The notes under the pieces are model-generated. The model ran no database searches. It was not told the DNA's origin and was given only the letters and a program-made list of their open reading frames with translations. From Quadrisphaera granulorum (lineage in GTDB: Bacteria; Actinomycetota; Actinomycetes; Actinomycetales; Quadrisphaeraceae): a DNA stretch of 58,636 nt. Of the stretch, positions 47,137 through 55,944 are shown piece by piece. The translations under genes and the position numbers were made by a program. Within the stretch, counting starts at the first letter, position 1. Each line of letters begins with the position of its first letter. The stretch is taken from positions 1 through 58,636 of the forward strand of contig NZ_QGDQ01000029.1 in the NCBI RefSeq assembly GCF_003149145.1. The letters are read 5' to 3'.

Positions 47137-48372
47137 TCATGACTTGCGCGAGATGACGATCGCCATCTCGACGCCCGCCTGCACCACCGACTGCAGCTCA
47201 CCGGGCACGACCACCTGCTCGTCGTCCCCCTTCACGGCCAGCCCGGCGAGCACGAGCCTGTCGAGGGTCTCGACGGCCAGCTGCGCCAACGCCGCACGCT
47301 CCACAGCCGAAAGATCGAGCGTGTCGCAGTAGCTGTCGACGGACGCTCGACCGACTCCGTTCCCGGCCAAGGCCCCCAGAAGAGTCACGGACATCAGCGG
47401 CAAGAACGCACCCCTGGGGAAGGGCCGATGTCCGGCCCAGACGTGCGGCATGTCCAGGAGCACGAAGATCCACCGAGACACCACGGCTCGTGCCTCGTCG
47501 ATAGCGCCGGCAGGGTCGGACAGCAGCGCCTCGCCGGCCGCGGTGAGGGTGGGCGGCGCGTCGTCGTCGCCGTCCTCAGGGTTGCCCCCCAGAGGAACGA
47601 ACTGCGCCAGTTTCAGAGCCCACCACAGGTGCGCCAGACCCGTCTGCCCGCCGACAGCGAGAGGCTCGGGCAGGTCCACCGCGAGCGACTGCTTGCCGGC
47701 GGCGTCCTTCGTGATGCTCAGCGTCCCCTGCCGGACCGCTCCCAGCATCGCCACCACGTCGGCCAGGAGCGGCAGCGCAGCGACGGCGCGATCTTCGGCC
47801 TCTTCGCTGACGTCTCCGGCGGCTGCCATCTGCCGGCTGATCTGCGCCAGCAGGCTGTCGGGGTCGAGGGTGGTGTCGAGCATGGCCTGCATCGACCTCA
47901 CCCTCGTCGGGTCGTCCGCCCAGGCGCCGCTGTCGTCGAGGTAGTGGAAGTACAACGACAGCGAGGCGCAGACCGCCTCCACCATCTCCCGCGGCTGCTC
48001 CTTCTTCACCAGGTCGAGCAGGGCTGCAAGATCATGGAGCGTCCACAGGGTGGGGTCGGCCTCGAGACCGGCCGCGGGCGCCATCGTTGCCGCCGCAACC
48101 ACGCCGGCCCAGAGCAGAGGGGCCTTGGCCGCTGTCTCCTCGGGGCTCTCCAGCGCTCCGTCCGCACCGTGAGCGATCACCCAGGCCTGGAACGCACCCG
48201 CGTGGCCCAGCCACCCACCGCTGAGCCCCCCGTCGACGGCGACGGCGACGGGGTCGTGGTGATGGCTGCGCTCCCGCGCCGGCCGCACTCCGCTGCTCGA
48301 TGACGGCCGTGTCGGCCGACGCTTCGGCTTCTGCGCGTTGGCCTTCGGACGCCGGTGCGGCTTGTTCGCCAT
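47137..48372 (-). CDS. Uncharacterised helical protein
   Basis: A 411-residue cytosolic protein with a very basic N-terminus (ANKPHRRPKANAQKPKRRPT, about 1-35) as in nucleic-acid-binding tails. The rest is Ala/Leu-rich and helical (LWTLHDLAALLDLVKKEQPR, YFHYLDDSGAWADDPTRVRS, LAVETLDRLVLAGLAV). It has no membrane segment and no recognised domain. A similar Lys/Arg tail plus helical body is common in uncharacterised actinobacterial proteins. It lies upstream of the HicB remnant on the same strand, and function is unknown. Confidence 0.6.
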   Translation of the reverse strand: MANKPHRRPKANAQKPKRRPTRPSSSSGVRPARERSHHHDPVAVAVDGGLSGGWLGHAGAFQAWVIAHGADGALESPEETAAKAPLLWAGVVAAATMAPAAGLEADPTLWTLHDLAALLDLVKKEQPREMVEAVCASLSLYFHYLDDSGAWADDPTRVRSMQAMLDTTLDPDSLLAQISRQMAAAGDVSEEAEDRAVAALPLLADVVAMLGAVRQGTLSITKDAAGKQSLAVDLPEPLAVGGQTGLAHLWWALKLAQFVPLGGNPEDGDDDAPPTLTAAGEALLSDPAGAIDEARAVVSRWIFVLLDMPHVWAGHRPFPRGAFLPLMSVTLLGALAGNGVGRASVDSYCDTLDLSAVERAALAQLAVETLDRLVLAGLAVKGDDEQVVVPGELQSVVQAGVEMAIVISRKS

Positions 48373-48503
48373 GCACCCACAGTGCCAGTCCGGGCTCGGT
48401 CGCCGACAACGGTGGCCCCTTGGTCCGGCCAGCCCCGACCACCGCGGGCTTGCACCGGACTGGCTCGCCCCGCGAGGGAGTCAATGTCGGGAGCTGTGAA
48501 GCG

Positions 48504-48547
48504 TTGGCCCCTTCAGCGTCACGGGGCCGTCACGCTGAAAGGGCCAA
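48504..48547. repeat. Inverted repeat upstream of the uncharacterised helical gene
   Basis: TTGGCCCCTTCAGCGT (48504-48519) pairs with ACGCTGAAAGGGCCAA (48532-48547) with one mismatch. A diverged copy of the right arm (TCACGCCGATAGGGCCAACGC-like) recurs at about 48664-48684. The rest of 48373-48738 shows no gene. Confidence 0.5.
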
Positions 48548-48738
48548 TGCTGCGCAGCTCAGGAAACTGTTGTTCACTCGTTCTCTGAATGGCGTGGCCC
48601 TGCTCTCACGCGGGCCGGCGGCGAAGGCATTCCCCCAGCGACCCACTCTCGGTGACGGCGCCATCACGCCGATAGGGCCAACGCGACACAGCCTCGGGAA
48701 CTCGACTCCCGGCCCGCCCACCGCTCAGCTCCCCCAGC

Positions 48739-49044
48739 TCACGCCGGTGCGGGCAGCGCGAGCGCTGCCACCACTCCCCCGAGCAGCAGCGGAGGCACGC
48801 CCGCCAGGTCGCCCACGGTCAACCCGTGGTTGGACGAGAACACCAGCACCGTCGGCCCCTCGAGCGGTCCGTTGAGCAAGAACCACACCCCGGTGACGAC
48901 GACGGCGCTCACCCCCACCCGCCACGCCCCGTGCGCCACCGGCGCGGTCGACAGGAGCAGCACGAGGCACTGGACGGCGAGCGCCACCAGCGCCAGCCCG
49001 ACGAGCACAGCGACCAGCAACGTCAGGTGTCGGGTTCCAGGCAT
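48739..49044 (-). CDS. Small three-helix membrane protein
   Basis: ATG at 49044 (AGGATG seven bases upstream) gives 101 residues. It has helices LLVAVLVGLALVALAVQCLV, VGVSAVVVTGVWFLL and VPPLLLGGVVAALALP. Its first 15 codons and upstream DNA are duplicated at 57209-57282, where the copy is truncated. It follows a vapC remnant and may once have been transcribed with it. Function is unknown. Confidence 0.5.
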   Translation of the reverse strand: MPGTRHLTLLVAVLVGLALVALAVQCLVLLLSTAPVAHGAWRVGVSAVVVTGVWFLLNGPLEGPTVLVFSSNHGLTVGDLAGVPPLLLGGVVAALALPAPA

Positions 49045-49237
49045 CCGAGCATCCTGCCCCGCGGCCCCATCATCGTGCCGACCCGCCGGAGGGCGCATCA
49101 GCCGCCAATCCCACCTGGGCGGCTGCGCCGAGGAGACGCTGGTCGCAGGTCATGACGACGTCGACGTCGAGCAGCATCGCCGTGGCGAGATGAAGCGCGT
49201 CGAGCGTGCGTAGGAGCGCCGGCCCCGTGCGCCGGGC
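48973..49237. repeat. 265-bp direct repeat, copy A
   Basis: Matches 57209-57472 in the same orientation, 8.2 kb away, with scattered mismatches (close to nine in ten positions by eye). It contains the start of the small membrane gene and the C-terminal half of vapC. Confidence 0.8.
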
Positions 49238-49255
49238 CAGCGTTGACGACAGCGG
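49070..49255 (-). pseudogene. vapC-like PIN-domain toxin, C-terminal half only
   Basis: The minus strand reads LSSTLARRTGPALLRTLDAL, HLATAMLLDVDVVMTCDQRL and LGAAAQVGLAADA, the C-terminal half of a PIN RNase with the conserved Asp/Thr-Asp residues. The N-terminal half with the first catalytic Asp is missing. The sequence instead runs into the operator palindromes of hipB. Its counterpart in copy B keeps the N-terminus but is also broken. Confidence 0.75.
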
Positions 49256-49258
49256 CTT

Positions 49259-49303
49259 GACTACTGATCTGTAGTCAGACACTCTGACTACAGATCAGTA
49301 GTC
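49259..49303. promoter_or_regulatory. Twin palindromic operators of hipBA
   Basis: Two sites fit GACTAC-N6-GTAGTC: 49259-49276 (spacer TGATCT) and 49286-49303 (spacer AGATCA), centres 27 bases apart and mirror images of each other. HipB of E. coli binds comparable spaced palindromes to repress its own operon. They end twelve bases before hipB. Confidence 0.8.
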
Positions 49304-49314
49304 ATGGGGGTTCA

Positions 49315-49533
49315 GTGGAGCAGAAGGTCACGACAACGGGCCAGCTCGGCCGACTGGTCTCCGCCCGGCGCCACGACAGCGGGCTGTCCCAGCGAGCACT
49401 GGCCACCACGATGGGCTTCAGTCAGCGCTACCTCAGCGAAATCGAATCCGGGGCACTCGGACTGAAGGCTCAACGCCTGCTCGACCTGCTCGACGAGCTG
49501 GGCATCGATCTGGTCGCACGGCCGCGCACGTGA
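49315..49533 (+). CDS. hipB: HipB-like antitoxin/repressor
   Basis: A 72-residue Xre-type helix-turn-helix protein: LGRLVSARRHDSGLSQRALA, TTMGFSQRYLSEIESGALGL. GTG at 49315 has GGGGG close upstream. It should neutralise HipA and repress the operon through the twin palindromes just upstream. Its stop overlaps the hipA start (GTGA). Confidence 0.88.
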   Translation: MEQKVTTTGQLGRLVSARRHDSGLSQRALATTMGFSQRYLSEIESGALGLKAQRLLDLLDELGIDLVARPRT

Positions 49534-50765
49534 CGCGCGCCGACCTGTGGTTGCACGGGGTGCGCCTCGCCGAACTCACCGAGACCGGCGAGCGGATCGA
49601 CCTGCGCTGGACACCCGAGGGCGCCGAGCGGCACCTCGGCCAGACCGTGCTGTCGCTGAACCTGCCGGTGACCGAGCCCGACCGCCCTCCGCACCACCGC
49701 AAGGTCCGCCCCTTCCTGGCCGGGCTGCTGCCCGAGCCGCAGACCGCCGCGCGCCATCGCCTCGAGCGACGCCTGGGCACCACCGAGGTCCTCCAGCTGC
49801 TCAAGCGCTCCGGCGGCGACGTAGCCGGCGCCGTCCGCCTGTCGGCCCCCGGGGAGCAGCCGGGCGTCGGCAGCGTCGAGCACCTCAGCGACGACGACGT
49901 CGCGCTGCTGCTGACCGACCCCCAGGCCGCCGCCACCCTGGGGGGTGGCTCCTCCGACGCCCTCCCGGGGGTCCAGCACAAGGTCGTCCTTCGATCACTG
50001 GAGGACGGCGCGTGGGGCATTGCCCGCCACGGGGCCTCGAGCACCCACATCCTCAAACCGCGCAACGGTCCGCTGAGCCTGGAGCTCGAGGCCTTCGGCG
50101 CCGCCGTCAGCGCCGAAGCAGGCCTGACCGACACCCCCTCGTGGATCCAGACCATCGGCGGGGTGGAAGCCCTCGTCATCCCCCGCTACGACCGCCACGT
50201 CCAGCCTGACGGCATCGTCCGTCTGCACCAGGAGGACATGGCCCAGGCCCTCGGACTCAATGCCGATGACCTGGGCGCCAAGTTCCAGCGCGGACGCCGC
50301 TACCCCTCCCTGGCGGCGATGGCCGGCAAGCTCAAGGCCAGCGGCGGCGACGTGGAGCCACTGGCGCGCCTGACAGCGCTGAACGTGCTGCTGGGCAACA
50401 CCGATGCCCACGCCAAGAACCACTCCGTGCTCCTGGACGAGCGCGGCAGGGCGCGTCTGGCGCCGGCGTACGACGTTGCTCCCCTACTGAGCTTCGGGAC
50501 CACCCGGTTTGCCCTGGACATCGCCGGCCACCAGCTCGTGGACCAGGTCGACAGGAAGGCGCTGGAGAGCGAGCTACGCAGCTGGGCGGGGGCGAGTTCG
50601 CAGCGCAGCATCGACCATGTCGCCGCAGCGATCGACGGTCTGGCAAGCAGCACCTCAGGTGTCGTGGCGGCGCTGCCACATCAGCTGCTCGACGACCTCC
50701 GAACACGAGCAGCGGCCTTCACCGCAGCCCACAGAGGCAGGACCGGCAGCGCTCCACTCACATGA
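49530..50765 (+). CDS. hipA: HipA-like serine/threonine kinase toxin
   Basis: A 411-residue HipA with N-terminal subdomain (about 1-105) and kinase core. The P-loop region is LPGVQHKVVL, the catalytic loop is GNTDAHAKNHSVL, and the metal-binding DFG-like segment is LAPAYDVAPL. All key residues appear intact. In E. coli HipA phosphorylates glutamyl-tRNA synthetase and causes persistence; the target here is not readable. It lies just inside one of two long direct repeats, so it could act as an addiction module for that segment. Confidence 0.9.
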   Translation: MTRADLWLHGVRLAELTETGERIDLRWTPEGAERHLGQTVLSLNLPVTEPDRPPHHRKVRPFLAGLLPEPQTAARHRLERRLGTTEVLQLLKRSGGDVAGAVRLSAPGEQPGVGSVEHLSDDDVALLLTDPQAAATLGGGSSDALPGVQHKVVLRSLEDGAWGIARHGASSTHILKPRNGPLSLELEAFGAAVSAEAGLTDTPSWIQTIGGVEALVIPRYDRHVQPDGIVRLHQEDMAQALGLNADDLGAKFQRGRRYPSLAAMAGKLKASGGDVEPLARLTALNVLLGNTDAHAKNHSVLLDERGRARLAPAYDVAPLLSFGTTRFALDIAGHQLVDQVDRKALESELRSWAGASSQRSIDHVAAAIDGLASSTSGVVAALPHQLLDDLRTRAAAFTAAHRGRTGSAPLT

Positions 50766-50836
50766 TCGCCTGTGCCGCAGACCCCCGCACGTCGCGTTGT
50801 GCACGGCCAGACAGGTGGGGGCATCCCACCGCACCC

Positions 50837-51736
50837 TCAGACCTGCGGCGGGGTGAGCGTCCGCGGCGGCAGGCCGAGCACCCGCACGTGCCGGGCGATC
50901 TCCTCCAGGGGCGCCAGCCACACGTCGTCCATGCCGATCACCCGCTCCAGCAGCCGCTCCAGCTCCAGCGCCCTCCCTGGGCGCCCCGACAGGAAGGGGT
51001 GACAGGTCAGCACCCAGCACCCACCCGCAGCGCGGAGCCCGTCCAGCTCGGCCTCCCACACCGCCCGCGCTACCGCAGGCGCCTCGATGAGGCCGCTGCC
51101 CACCAGGCCGGGCAGGTAGGCGTAGCGCTCCCAGTCGTCCAGGGCCCAGTGGATGGGGATCTCGACGATCGAGGACGACGACGTCGGCGGCCGCCCGTCG
51201 TCGTCCCCGCCGCCAACGGGCACCGCCAGCTCGTACGGGGTGTCGGCGTCCATGAGCGAGGAGTCGTAGAGGAAGCCGCGCTCGGCCAGCAGCCTCGCGG
51301 TGCGCCACGAGGCGTCCCACATCGGCGCGCGGTACCCGACGGGCCGCACCCCGGCCACCGCCTCCAGCGCTTCCAGCCCCCGGTCCAGCGCCGTCGCCTC
51401 CTCGGCCGCGGTCAGCGCTGACGGCTGCTCGTGCAGGTACCCGTGGTGGCCGATCTCGTGACCTGCGGCGACGACGTCGCGGACGGCGCCCGGATACCGC
51501 TCCGCGGTCCACCCGGGCACGAAGAAGGTGGAGCGCACGCGGTGGCGCTCCAGCATGTCGAGCAGACGCGGCAGCCCGACCAGCGGCCCGTAGGACTGGT
51601 GGGTGATGACGCTGGCGCGGGCGGCCACGTCGGGCTGCTCCCACAGCAGACCGGACTCGGCGTCGAGGTCGAAGGTGAAGGACGCCGCAGCGCGAGCCCC
51701 ACCGGGCCACGGCAGCGGCGGCGGCAGCCGGCTCAC
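50837..51736 (-). CDS. Polysaccharide deacetylase-fold amidohydrolase
   Basis: A 299-residue NodB-fold (CE4) protein without signal peptide. The metal site is [24 protein letters not shown], and the YRAPMW and LTCHPFLSG motifs are intact. A cytosolic CE4 enzyme beside agmatinase is more likely to act on a small molecule, like PuuE or acetylpolyamine-type amidases, than on a wall polymer. Its start overlaps the agmatinase stop (ATGA). It is the last gene of the catabolic operon. Confidence 0.85.
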   Translation of the reverse strand: MSRLPPPLPWPGGARAAASFTFDLDAESGLLWEQPDVAARASVITHQSYGPLVGLPRLLDMLERHRVRSTFFVPGWTAERYPGAVRDVVAAGHEIGHHGYLHEQPSALTAAEEATALDRGLEALEAVAGVRPVGYRAPMWDASWRTARLLAERGFLYDSSLMDADTPYELAVPVGGGDDDGRPPTSSSSIVEIPIHWALDDWERYAYLPGLVGSGLIEAPAVARAVWEAELDGLRAAGGCWVLTCHPFLSGRPGRALELERLLERVIGMDDVWLAPLEEIARHVRVLGLPPRTLTPPQV

Positions 51737-52749
51737 CGTCGGGCCGCCGTCTGGACCGAGCGCTGCAGGGCCAGGGCGGTGACCAGCTCGTACGCGACGT
51801 TCGCGGCGGCGACGGCGGTGACCTCGGCGTGGTCGTAGGCCGGCGACACCTCCACCACGTCAGCGCCGACCAGTGGTAGGTCGGCGATGCCCCTCAGCAC
51901 GGCCAGCAGCTCCCGGCTGGTCAGCCCTCCGGCCTCGGGCGTCCCGGTGCCGGGGGCGAAAGCGGGGTCGAGCACGTCGATGTCCACGGAGACGTAGACC
52001 GGGTGGTCGCCCACGCGCTGGCGCACCCTGTCGATGATGCCGCGCACGCCGATGTCGTCGACGTCGCGGGCGTGGATGGCGGTGAAGCCGAGCGCGGCGT
52101 CATCGAGGAGGTCGGCGCGGTCGTACAGGGAGCCGCGGATGCCGACGTGCGCGGAGCGATCCTTGACCAGCAGGCCCTCCTCCGACGCGCGGCGGAACGG
52201 TGTGCCGTGCGTGCAGGGGGCGCCGAAGTAGGTGTCCCAGGTGTCGAGGTGGGCATCGAAGTGCACCAGCGCGACCGGACCGTGCCGACGAGCGAGCGCC
52301 CGCAGCGACGGCAGGGCAATGGTGTGGTCTCCGCCGAGCAGCACCACCGACCGTCCGCCGTCACTCAGCTCGTGCACCGCGGCCTCGACCGACGCCAGCG
52401 CCTCGGTGAGGTCGAAGGGGTTGGCCGCGACGTCGCCGGCGTCCACCACCTGCGCCAGCGCGAAGGGCGCGGCGTCCTGCGCGGGGTTGTACGGCTTGAG
52501 CAGGCGACTGGCCTCGCGGATGGCGCTGGGGCCGAAGCGGGCGCCGGGCCGGTAGGTGACCCCGGCGTCGAACGGCACCCCGAGGACGGCGACGTCGTGG
52601 TCGGGCACGTCCTCGCGGCGCGGCAGCCTCGCGAAGGTGGTCAGCCCGGCGTACCGGGGCACCTTCGTCGCGTCGACCTGCCCCACCGGCCGCTGCGCTG
52701 TCGCCGTCGCCGTCGCCGTCGCCGTCGTCCCCAGTGAGTCTGCGCTCAT
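51733..52749 (-). CDS. speB: Agmatinase-family ureohydrolase
   Basis: A 338-residue enzyme with the two-manganese site of the arginase/agmatinase family: [26 protein letters not shown] and [19 protein letters not shown]. It would hydrolyse agmatine to putrescine and urea, or a related guanidino compound. The N-terminal Thr/Ala repeat (about 9-19) is low complexity. ATG at 52749 overlaps the stop of the SDR gene. Confidence 0.88.
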   Translation of the reverse strand: MSADSLGTTATATATATAQRPVGQVDATKVPRYAGLTTFARLPRREDVPDHDVAVLGVPFDAGVTYRPGARFGPSAIREASRLLKPYNPAQDAAPFALAQVVDAGDVAANPFDLTEALASVEAAVHELSDGGRSVVLLGGDHTIALPSLRALARRHGPVALVHFDAHLDTWDTYFGAPCTHGTPFRRASEEGLLVKDRSAHVGIRGSLYDRADLLDDAALGFTAIHARDVDDIGVRGIIDRVRQRVGDHPVYVSVDIDVLDPAFAPGTGTPEAGGLTSRELLAVLRGIADLPLVGADVVEVSPAYDHAEVTAVAAANVAYELVTALALQRSVQTAARR

Positions 52750-53507
52750 GCTCTCCCCCTCGTCGTCCCGCCGTTGACCTGCACGACCTGCCCCACCACG
52801 GACCCGAGCTGCGGGTCCGCCAGCAGCGAGACCACCGCGGCGACCTCCTCCGGCGTCCCGATGCGCCGCAGCGGCGTCAGGGCGGCGTAGTCGGCGCGGA
52901 CCTGCTCGTCGCTGACACCGGCCGCGGCGGCGTCGACCGACAGCTGGGGCGTGTCGATGACGCCCGGCGCGACGGCGTTGACCAGCACACCCCGAGGCCC
53001 CAGCTCGCGTCCGAGCGTCTTGACCAGCGCCACCAACCCCGCCTTGGAGGCGGCGTAGGCGGCGGCCTCCGGCCAGCCGGTCAGCCCCCACTCGCTGGCG
53101 ACGACGACGACGCGACCGCCGCCGCGCCGCTCCATGCCCGGCAGCACCGCCTGGACGAGCGCGAAGGTGGCGCTGAGATTCACGTCCACCACGGACCAGA
53201 AGTCGTCGGCGCTCACGGTGGCGGTGGCGCCCATGGTCATGTGGGCGTGGTTGGCGACGAGCACGTCGACGTCCCCGAGGTGCCCGCTCACTTGCCCGAC
53301 GAGGTCCGCTGCGGCGGCAGGGTCGGCGAGGTCGGCCTCGAAGGCCGCTCCCCCCACCTCCCAGGCGAGCTCGCGCAGGGCCGGCGTCAGGGTGCGGTCG
53401 GCGACGGCGACGGTGCAGCCGTCCGCGGCCAGGCGCCGCGCGTGGGCTCCGCCCATGCCACCGGCAGCTCCTGTCACCAGCGCGACGCGGCTCGTGGTGC
53501 CGGTCAC
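52746..53507 (-). CDS. Short-chain dehydrogenase/reductase 1
   Basis: A 253-residue Rossmann-fold oxidoreductase. The cofactor motif is [13 protein letters not shown], the catalytic residues are in [10 protein letters not shown] and AAYAASKAG, and [11 protein letters not shown] follows. Asp after the second strand (VAVADRTL) suggests NAD rather than NADP. It starts with GTG directly after the stop of SDR 2. It probably oxidises an alcohol or hydroxy acid in the same pathway. Confidence 0.85.
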   Translation of the reverse strand: MTGTTSRVALVTGAAGGMGGAHARRLAADGCTVAVADRTLTPALRELAWEVGGAAFEADLADPAAAADLVGQVSGHLGDVDVLVANHAHMTMGATATVSADDFWSVVDVNLSATFALVQAVLPGMERRGGGRVVVVASEWGLTGWPEAAAYAASKAGLVALVKTLGRELGPRGVLVNAVAPGVIDTPQLSVDAAAAGVSDEQVRADYAALTPLRRIGTPEEVAAVVSLLADPQLGSVVGQVVQVNGGTTRGRA

Positions 53508-54284
53508 TCAGATCACCGCCCCGGAGTTGGGGTGGAGGACCTCGCCGACGGCGTAGGTGCCCTCCTCCAGCAGCCACACGGCGCACCGCGCGACCTCCTC
53601 GGGCCGCGCGAGCCGCCCGGTCGGCAGCGTGGCCAGGTACTCGGGCGCGCGCCACGGGGAGTCGGGGGCCAGCAGCGGGGTGTCGGTGGGGCCGGGTGCC
53701 ACGGCGTTGACGCGCACGCCGTGCGGCGCCACCTCGGCCGCAGTGCTGCGCACCAGCCCGAGCACGGCGCCCTTGGCGGCGGCGTAGGCGGCGTCTCCGG
53801 GGCCGCCACCGCCGACGGCCAGCTCGCTGCTGATGGCGACGACGGCGCCGGCGCCGCGCTCGACCATGCCGGGCAGCACCGCCTGGAGCACGTGGAGGGC
53901 ACCGCCGAGGTGCACCCGCAGCATGCGGTGCAGCTGCTCGGAGGTGGTCTGCTCGAAGGGCACGGCGGCGTAGTGGCCGGCCGCGTGGACGGCCGCCACC
54001 ACCGGGCCCAGCTGGGCGGTCACGTAGTCCACGGCGGCGCGGACGGCGTCCGGGTCGGCGACGTCGACGGCCACGCCGAGCACGCAGGGTGTGCCGTCGG
54101 GCAGGCCCGCGCGGTCGAAGCCGGCCACGCGCCACCCGCGGGCGGTGAGCGCCGCGGCGCACGCCGCGCCGATGCCGGAGGCCGCTCCGGTGACCACAGC
54201 GACGCGCGGCTCAGCTCCGGTTGTCGTGGCGGTCGTGGCGGGGATCGCGGTGGGGACCGTCGTGGAGGCCGTGGCGCTGGTCAC
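53508..54284 (-). CDS. Short-chain dehydrogenase/reductase 2
   Basis: A 258-residue SDR. After a Thr/Ala-rich N-terminus the motifs are [24 protein letters not shown] (Asp, NAD-type), [20 protein letters not shown] and [13 protein letters not shown]. It is related to SDR 1 but clearly distinct. GTG at 54284 overlaps the permease stop (GTGA). The unusually long open frame upstream of this start belongs to a shadow of the permease gene. Confidence 0.85.
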   Translation of the reverse strand: MTSATASTTVPTAIPATTATTTGAEPRVAVVTGAASGIGAACAAALTARGWRVAGFDRAGLPDGTPCVLGVAVDVADPDAVRAAVDYVTAQLGPVVAAVHAAGHYAAVPFEQTTSEQLHRMLRVHLGGALHVLQAVLPGMVERGAGAVVAISSELAVGGGGPGDAAYAAAKGAVLGLVRSTAAEVAPHGVRVNAVAPGPTDTPLLAPDSPWRAPEYLATLPTGRLARPEEVARCAVWLLEEGTYAVGEVLHPNSGAVI

Positions 54285-55765
54285 GGCCTCGACCCCTCGT
54301 GCGCCACGGTGGTGGCCTCCTCGTCGGGCGTCGCCACGGGGACGATGCCGCGGCGCACCGAGGCGTAGACGGCGGCTCCGACGACGGCGAGGACAGCGAC
54401 GGCGATCCACACCGACCAGTCCAGCCATCGCTGCTCGTTGACCGGGCGCGGCCAGGCGATGTTGAAGAGCTGGAACAGCGCCCACACCGCGGCCACCACG
54501 GACACCGGGAGGGTGGCCCGACCGAGGGTGAAGGGGCCGGGCGTCCAGCCGCGGCGCAGCTGGACCACGACGAAGCCGACGAGCGGGAAGAGGAACGCCA
54601 CGGAGAACCCACCGGTCGTAAAGTTGATCATCAGGGTGTAGACGTCCCCGGCCACCAGGCTGAGCAGCAGCAGCGCGGCGCCCACGCCGGAGACCAGCAG
54701 CAGGGCCGTCGTCGGCTGGGCGGTGCCGGGTGAGAGGCGGGCGAGCACCCGGCCGCCGGGGAGCGCCCGGTCTCGGGCGTACGCCCACACCACGCGGCTG
54801 GCGGAGGTCTGCAGAGCCAGGAACGACGCGAGGAAGCCGATGACGAAGAGCAGCTCCACCGGGGTCGCGATGCCCGCGCCGAGCTGTGCGGTGAGCGTGG
54901 AGGAGACCGGGTCGGCGTCGTCGCCGGAGAGCACAGCGCCGAGGTCGGGGATGGCCAGGATGATCGCGGCCGCGGAGAACATCACGACGACGGCGATGAG
55001 CGTGAGGCTCGCGATGACCGCGCGGGGCACCGCGCGCCGCGGGTCGCGGACCTCCTCGGCGATGGAGCCGGCACTCTCGAACCCGACGAACGAGAAGCCG
55101 ACGAAGGCCACCGCCACGAGGAACGGGCCGGACAGCGACAGGTAGCCCGCTCCCCCGCCGTCGCCGGAGGCCACGCCCTGCCACAGCACGCTGAGCGGCT
55201 GCTCGCGGTGGAAGAGCAGCAGCCATGCGCCCAGCACCACGGAGCCGAGCACCTCGGCGGCGATGGAGGCGGTGAGGAACACCTTGAGCGCCACGCGGCC
55301 GACGAGGTTGAGCAGCGTGCCGGCCACGAGGATGCCAAGGGCGATGAGCGCGCGCTGACCGCCGCTCGGGGCTGACATCCCGACAATCGCCGCGAGGAAC
55401 CCCGCCGCGCCGAGCGCGACGGTGGTCATGGCGATGACGAGCGTCCACAGGTACGCCCAACCGGCGAACCAGCCGTAGCCGGTGCCCAGCAGGCCGCGCG
55501 ACCACTGGTAGATGGACCCTTCGAGGGGCCACCGGGAGACGAGGACGGCGAAGACGAGCGCCACCAGCAGCTGCCCTGCGAAGACAAGCGGGAACGCCCA
55601 CCAGAACGCGGGCCCGGCGGTGGTGATGGCCAGGGCGAAGATTCCGTACAGCGCGACGATCGGGCTGATGAAGGCGAACGCGAAGGCGAAGGAGCTCCAC
55701 AGCGTGAACTCGCGCTTGAGCTCGGTGGTGCTGGTCGGGCCTGCTGGTGGGGCGGTGGCGCTCAC
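54281..55765 (-). CDS. APC superfamily amino acid/polyamine permease
   Basis: A 494-residue transporter with about twelve helices, first gene of the catabolic operon. FTLWSSFAFAFAFISPIVAL and the loop FSFVGFESAGSIAEEVRDPR are typical APC sequences. GTG at 55765 has AGGAGG five bases upstream, better placed than the start at 55780. It likely imports the substrate of the operon, perhaps agmatine, putrescine or a conjugate, as suggested by the ureohydrolase downstream. Confidence 0.9.
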   Translation of the reverse strand: MSATAPPAGPTSTTELKREFTLWSSFAFAFAFISPIVALYGIFALAITTAGPAFWWAFPLVFAGQLLVALVFAVLVSRWPLEGSIYQWSRGLLGTGYGWFAGWAYLWTLVIAMTTVALGAAGFLAAIVGMSAPSGGQRALIALGILVAGTLLNLVGRVALKVFLTASIAAEVLGSVVLGAWLLLFHREQPLSVLWQGVASGDGGGAGYLSLSGPFLVAVAFVGFSFVGFESAGSIAEEVRDPRRAVPRAVIASLTLIAVVVMFSAAAIILAIPDLGAVLSGDDADPVSSTLTAQLGAGIATPVELLFVIGFLASFLALQTSASRVVWAYARDRALPGGRVLARLSPGTAQPTTALLLVSGVGAALLLLSLVAGDVYTLMINFTTGGFSVAFLFPLVGFVVVQLRRGWTPGPFTLGRATLPVSVVAAVWALFQLFNIAWPRPVNEQRWLDWSVWIAVAVLAVVGAAVYASVRRGIVPVATPDEEATTVAHEGSRP

Positions 55766-55884
55766 GGGAACCTCCTGCACGTGCTCCGGGGATCTCCGGG
55801 GGTGGCCTCACCGTGGCGCTGCCAGCTCAGCCGCGACAGCCCCCGCGCCCCGACGTCGTGCGCGTCCCCACGTCGGCGCGGCCG

Positions 55885-55902
55885 GTTGGAGGAACCTCCA
55901 AC
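55885..55902. promoter_or_regulatory. Palindromic operator between permease and PucR genes
   Basis: GTTGGAGG-AA-CCTCCAAC is a perfect 8-base inverted repeat in the divergent promoter region (55766-55944), 43 bases before the regulator. It is a natural binding site for the PucR-type regulator. Confidence 0.55.
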
Positions 55903-55944
55903 GACGGCTCCGTGATCAGCGCAGACGGGTCGTAGCGTGCCGGT

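Noticed and set aside
53508-55811. 767-codon frame upstream of SDR 2
   Set aside because: The N-terminal two thirds is an Arg-rich shadow of the permease gene; the real gene starts at 54284. The 809-codon frame at 51733-54162 is rejected for the same reason.
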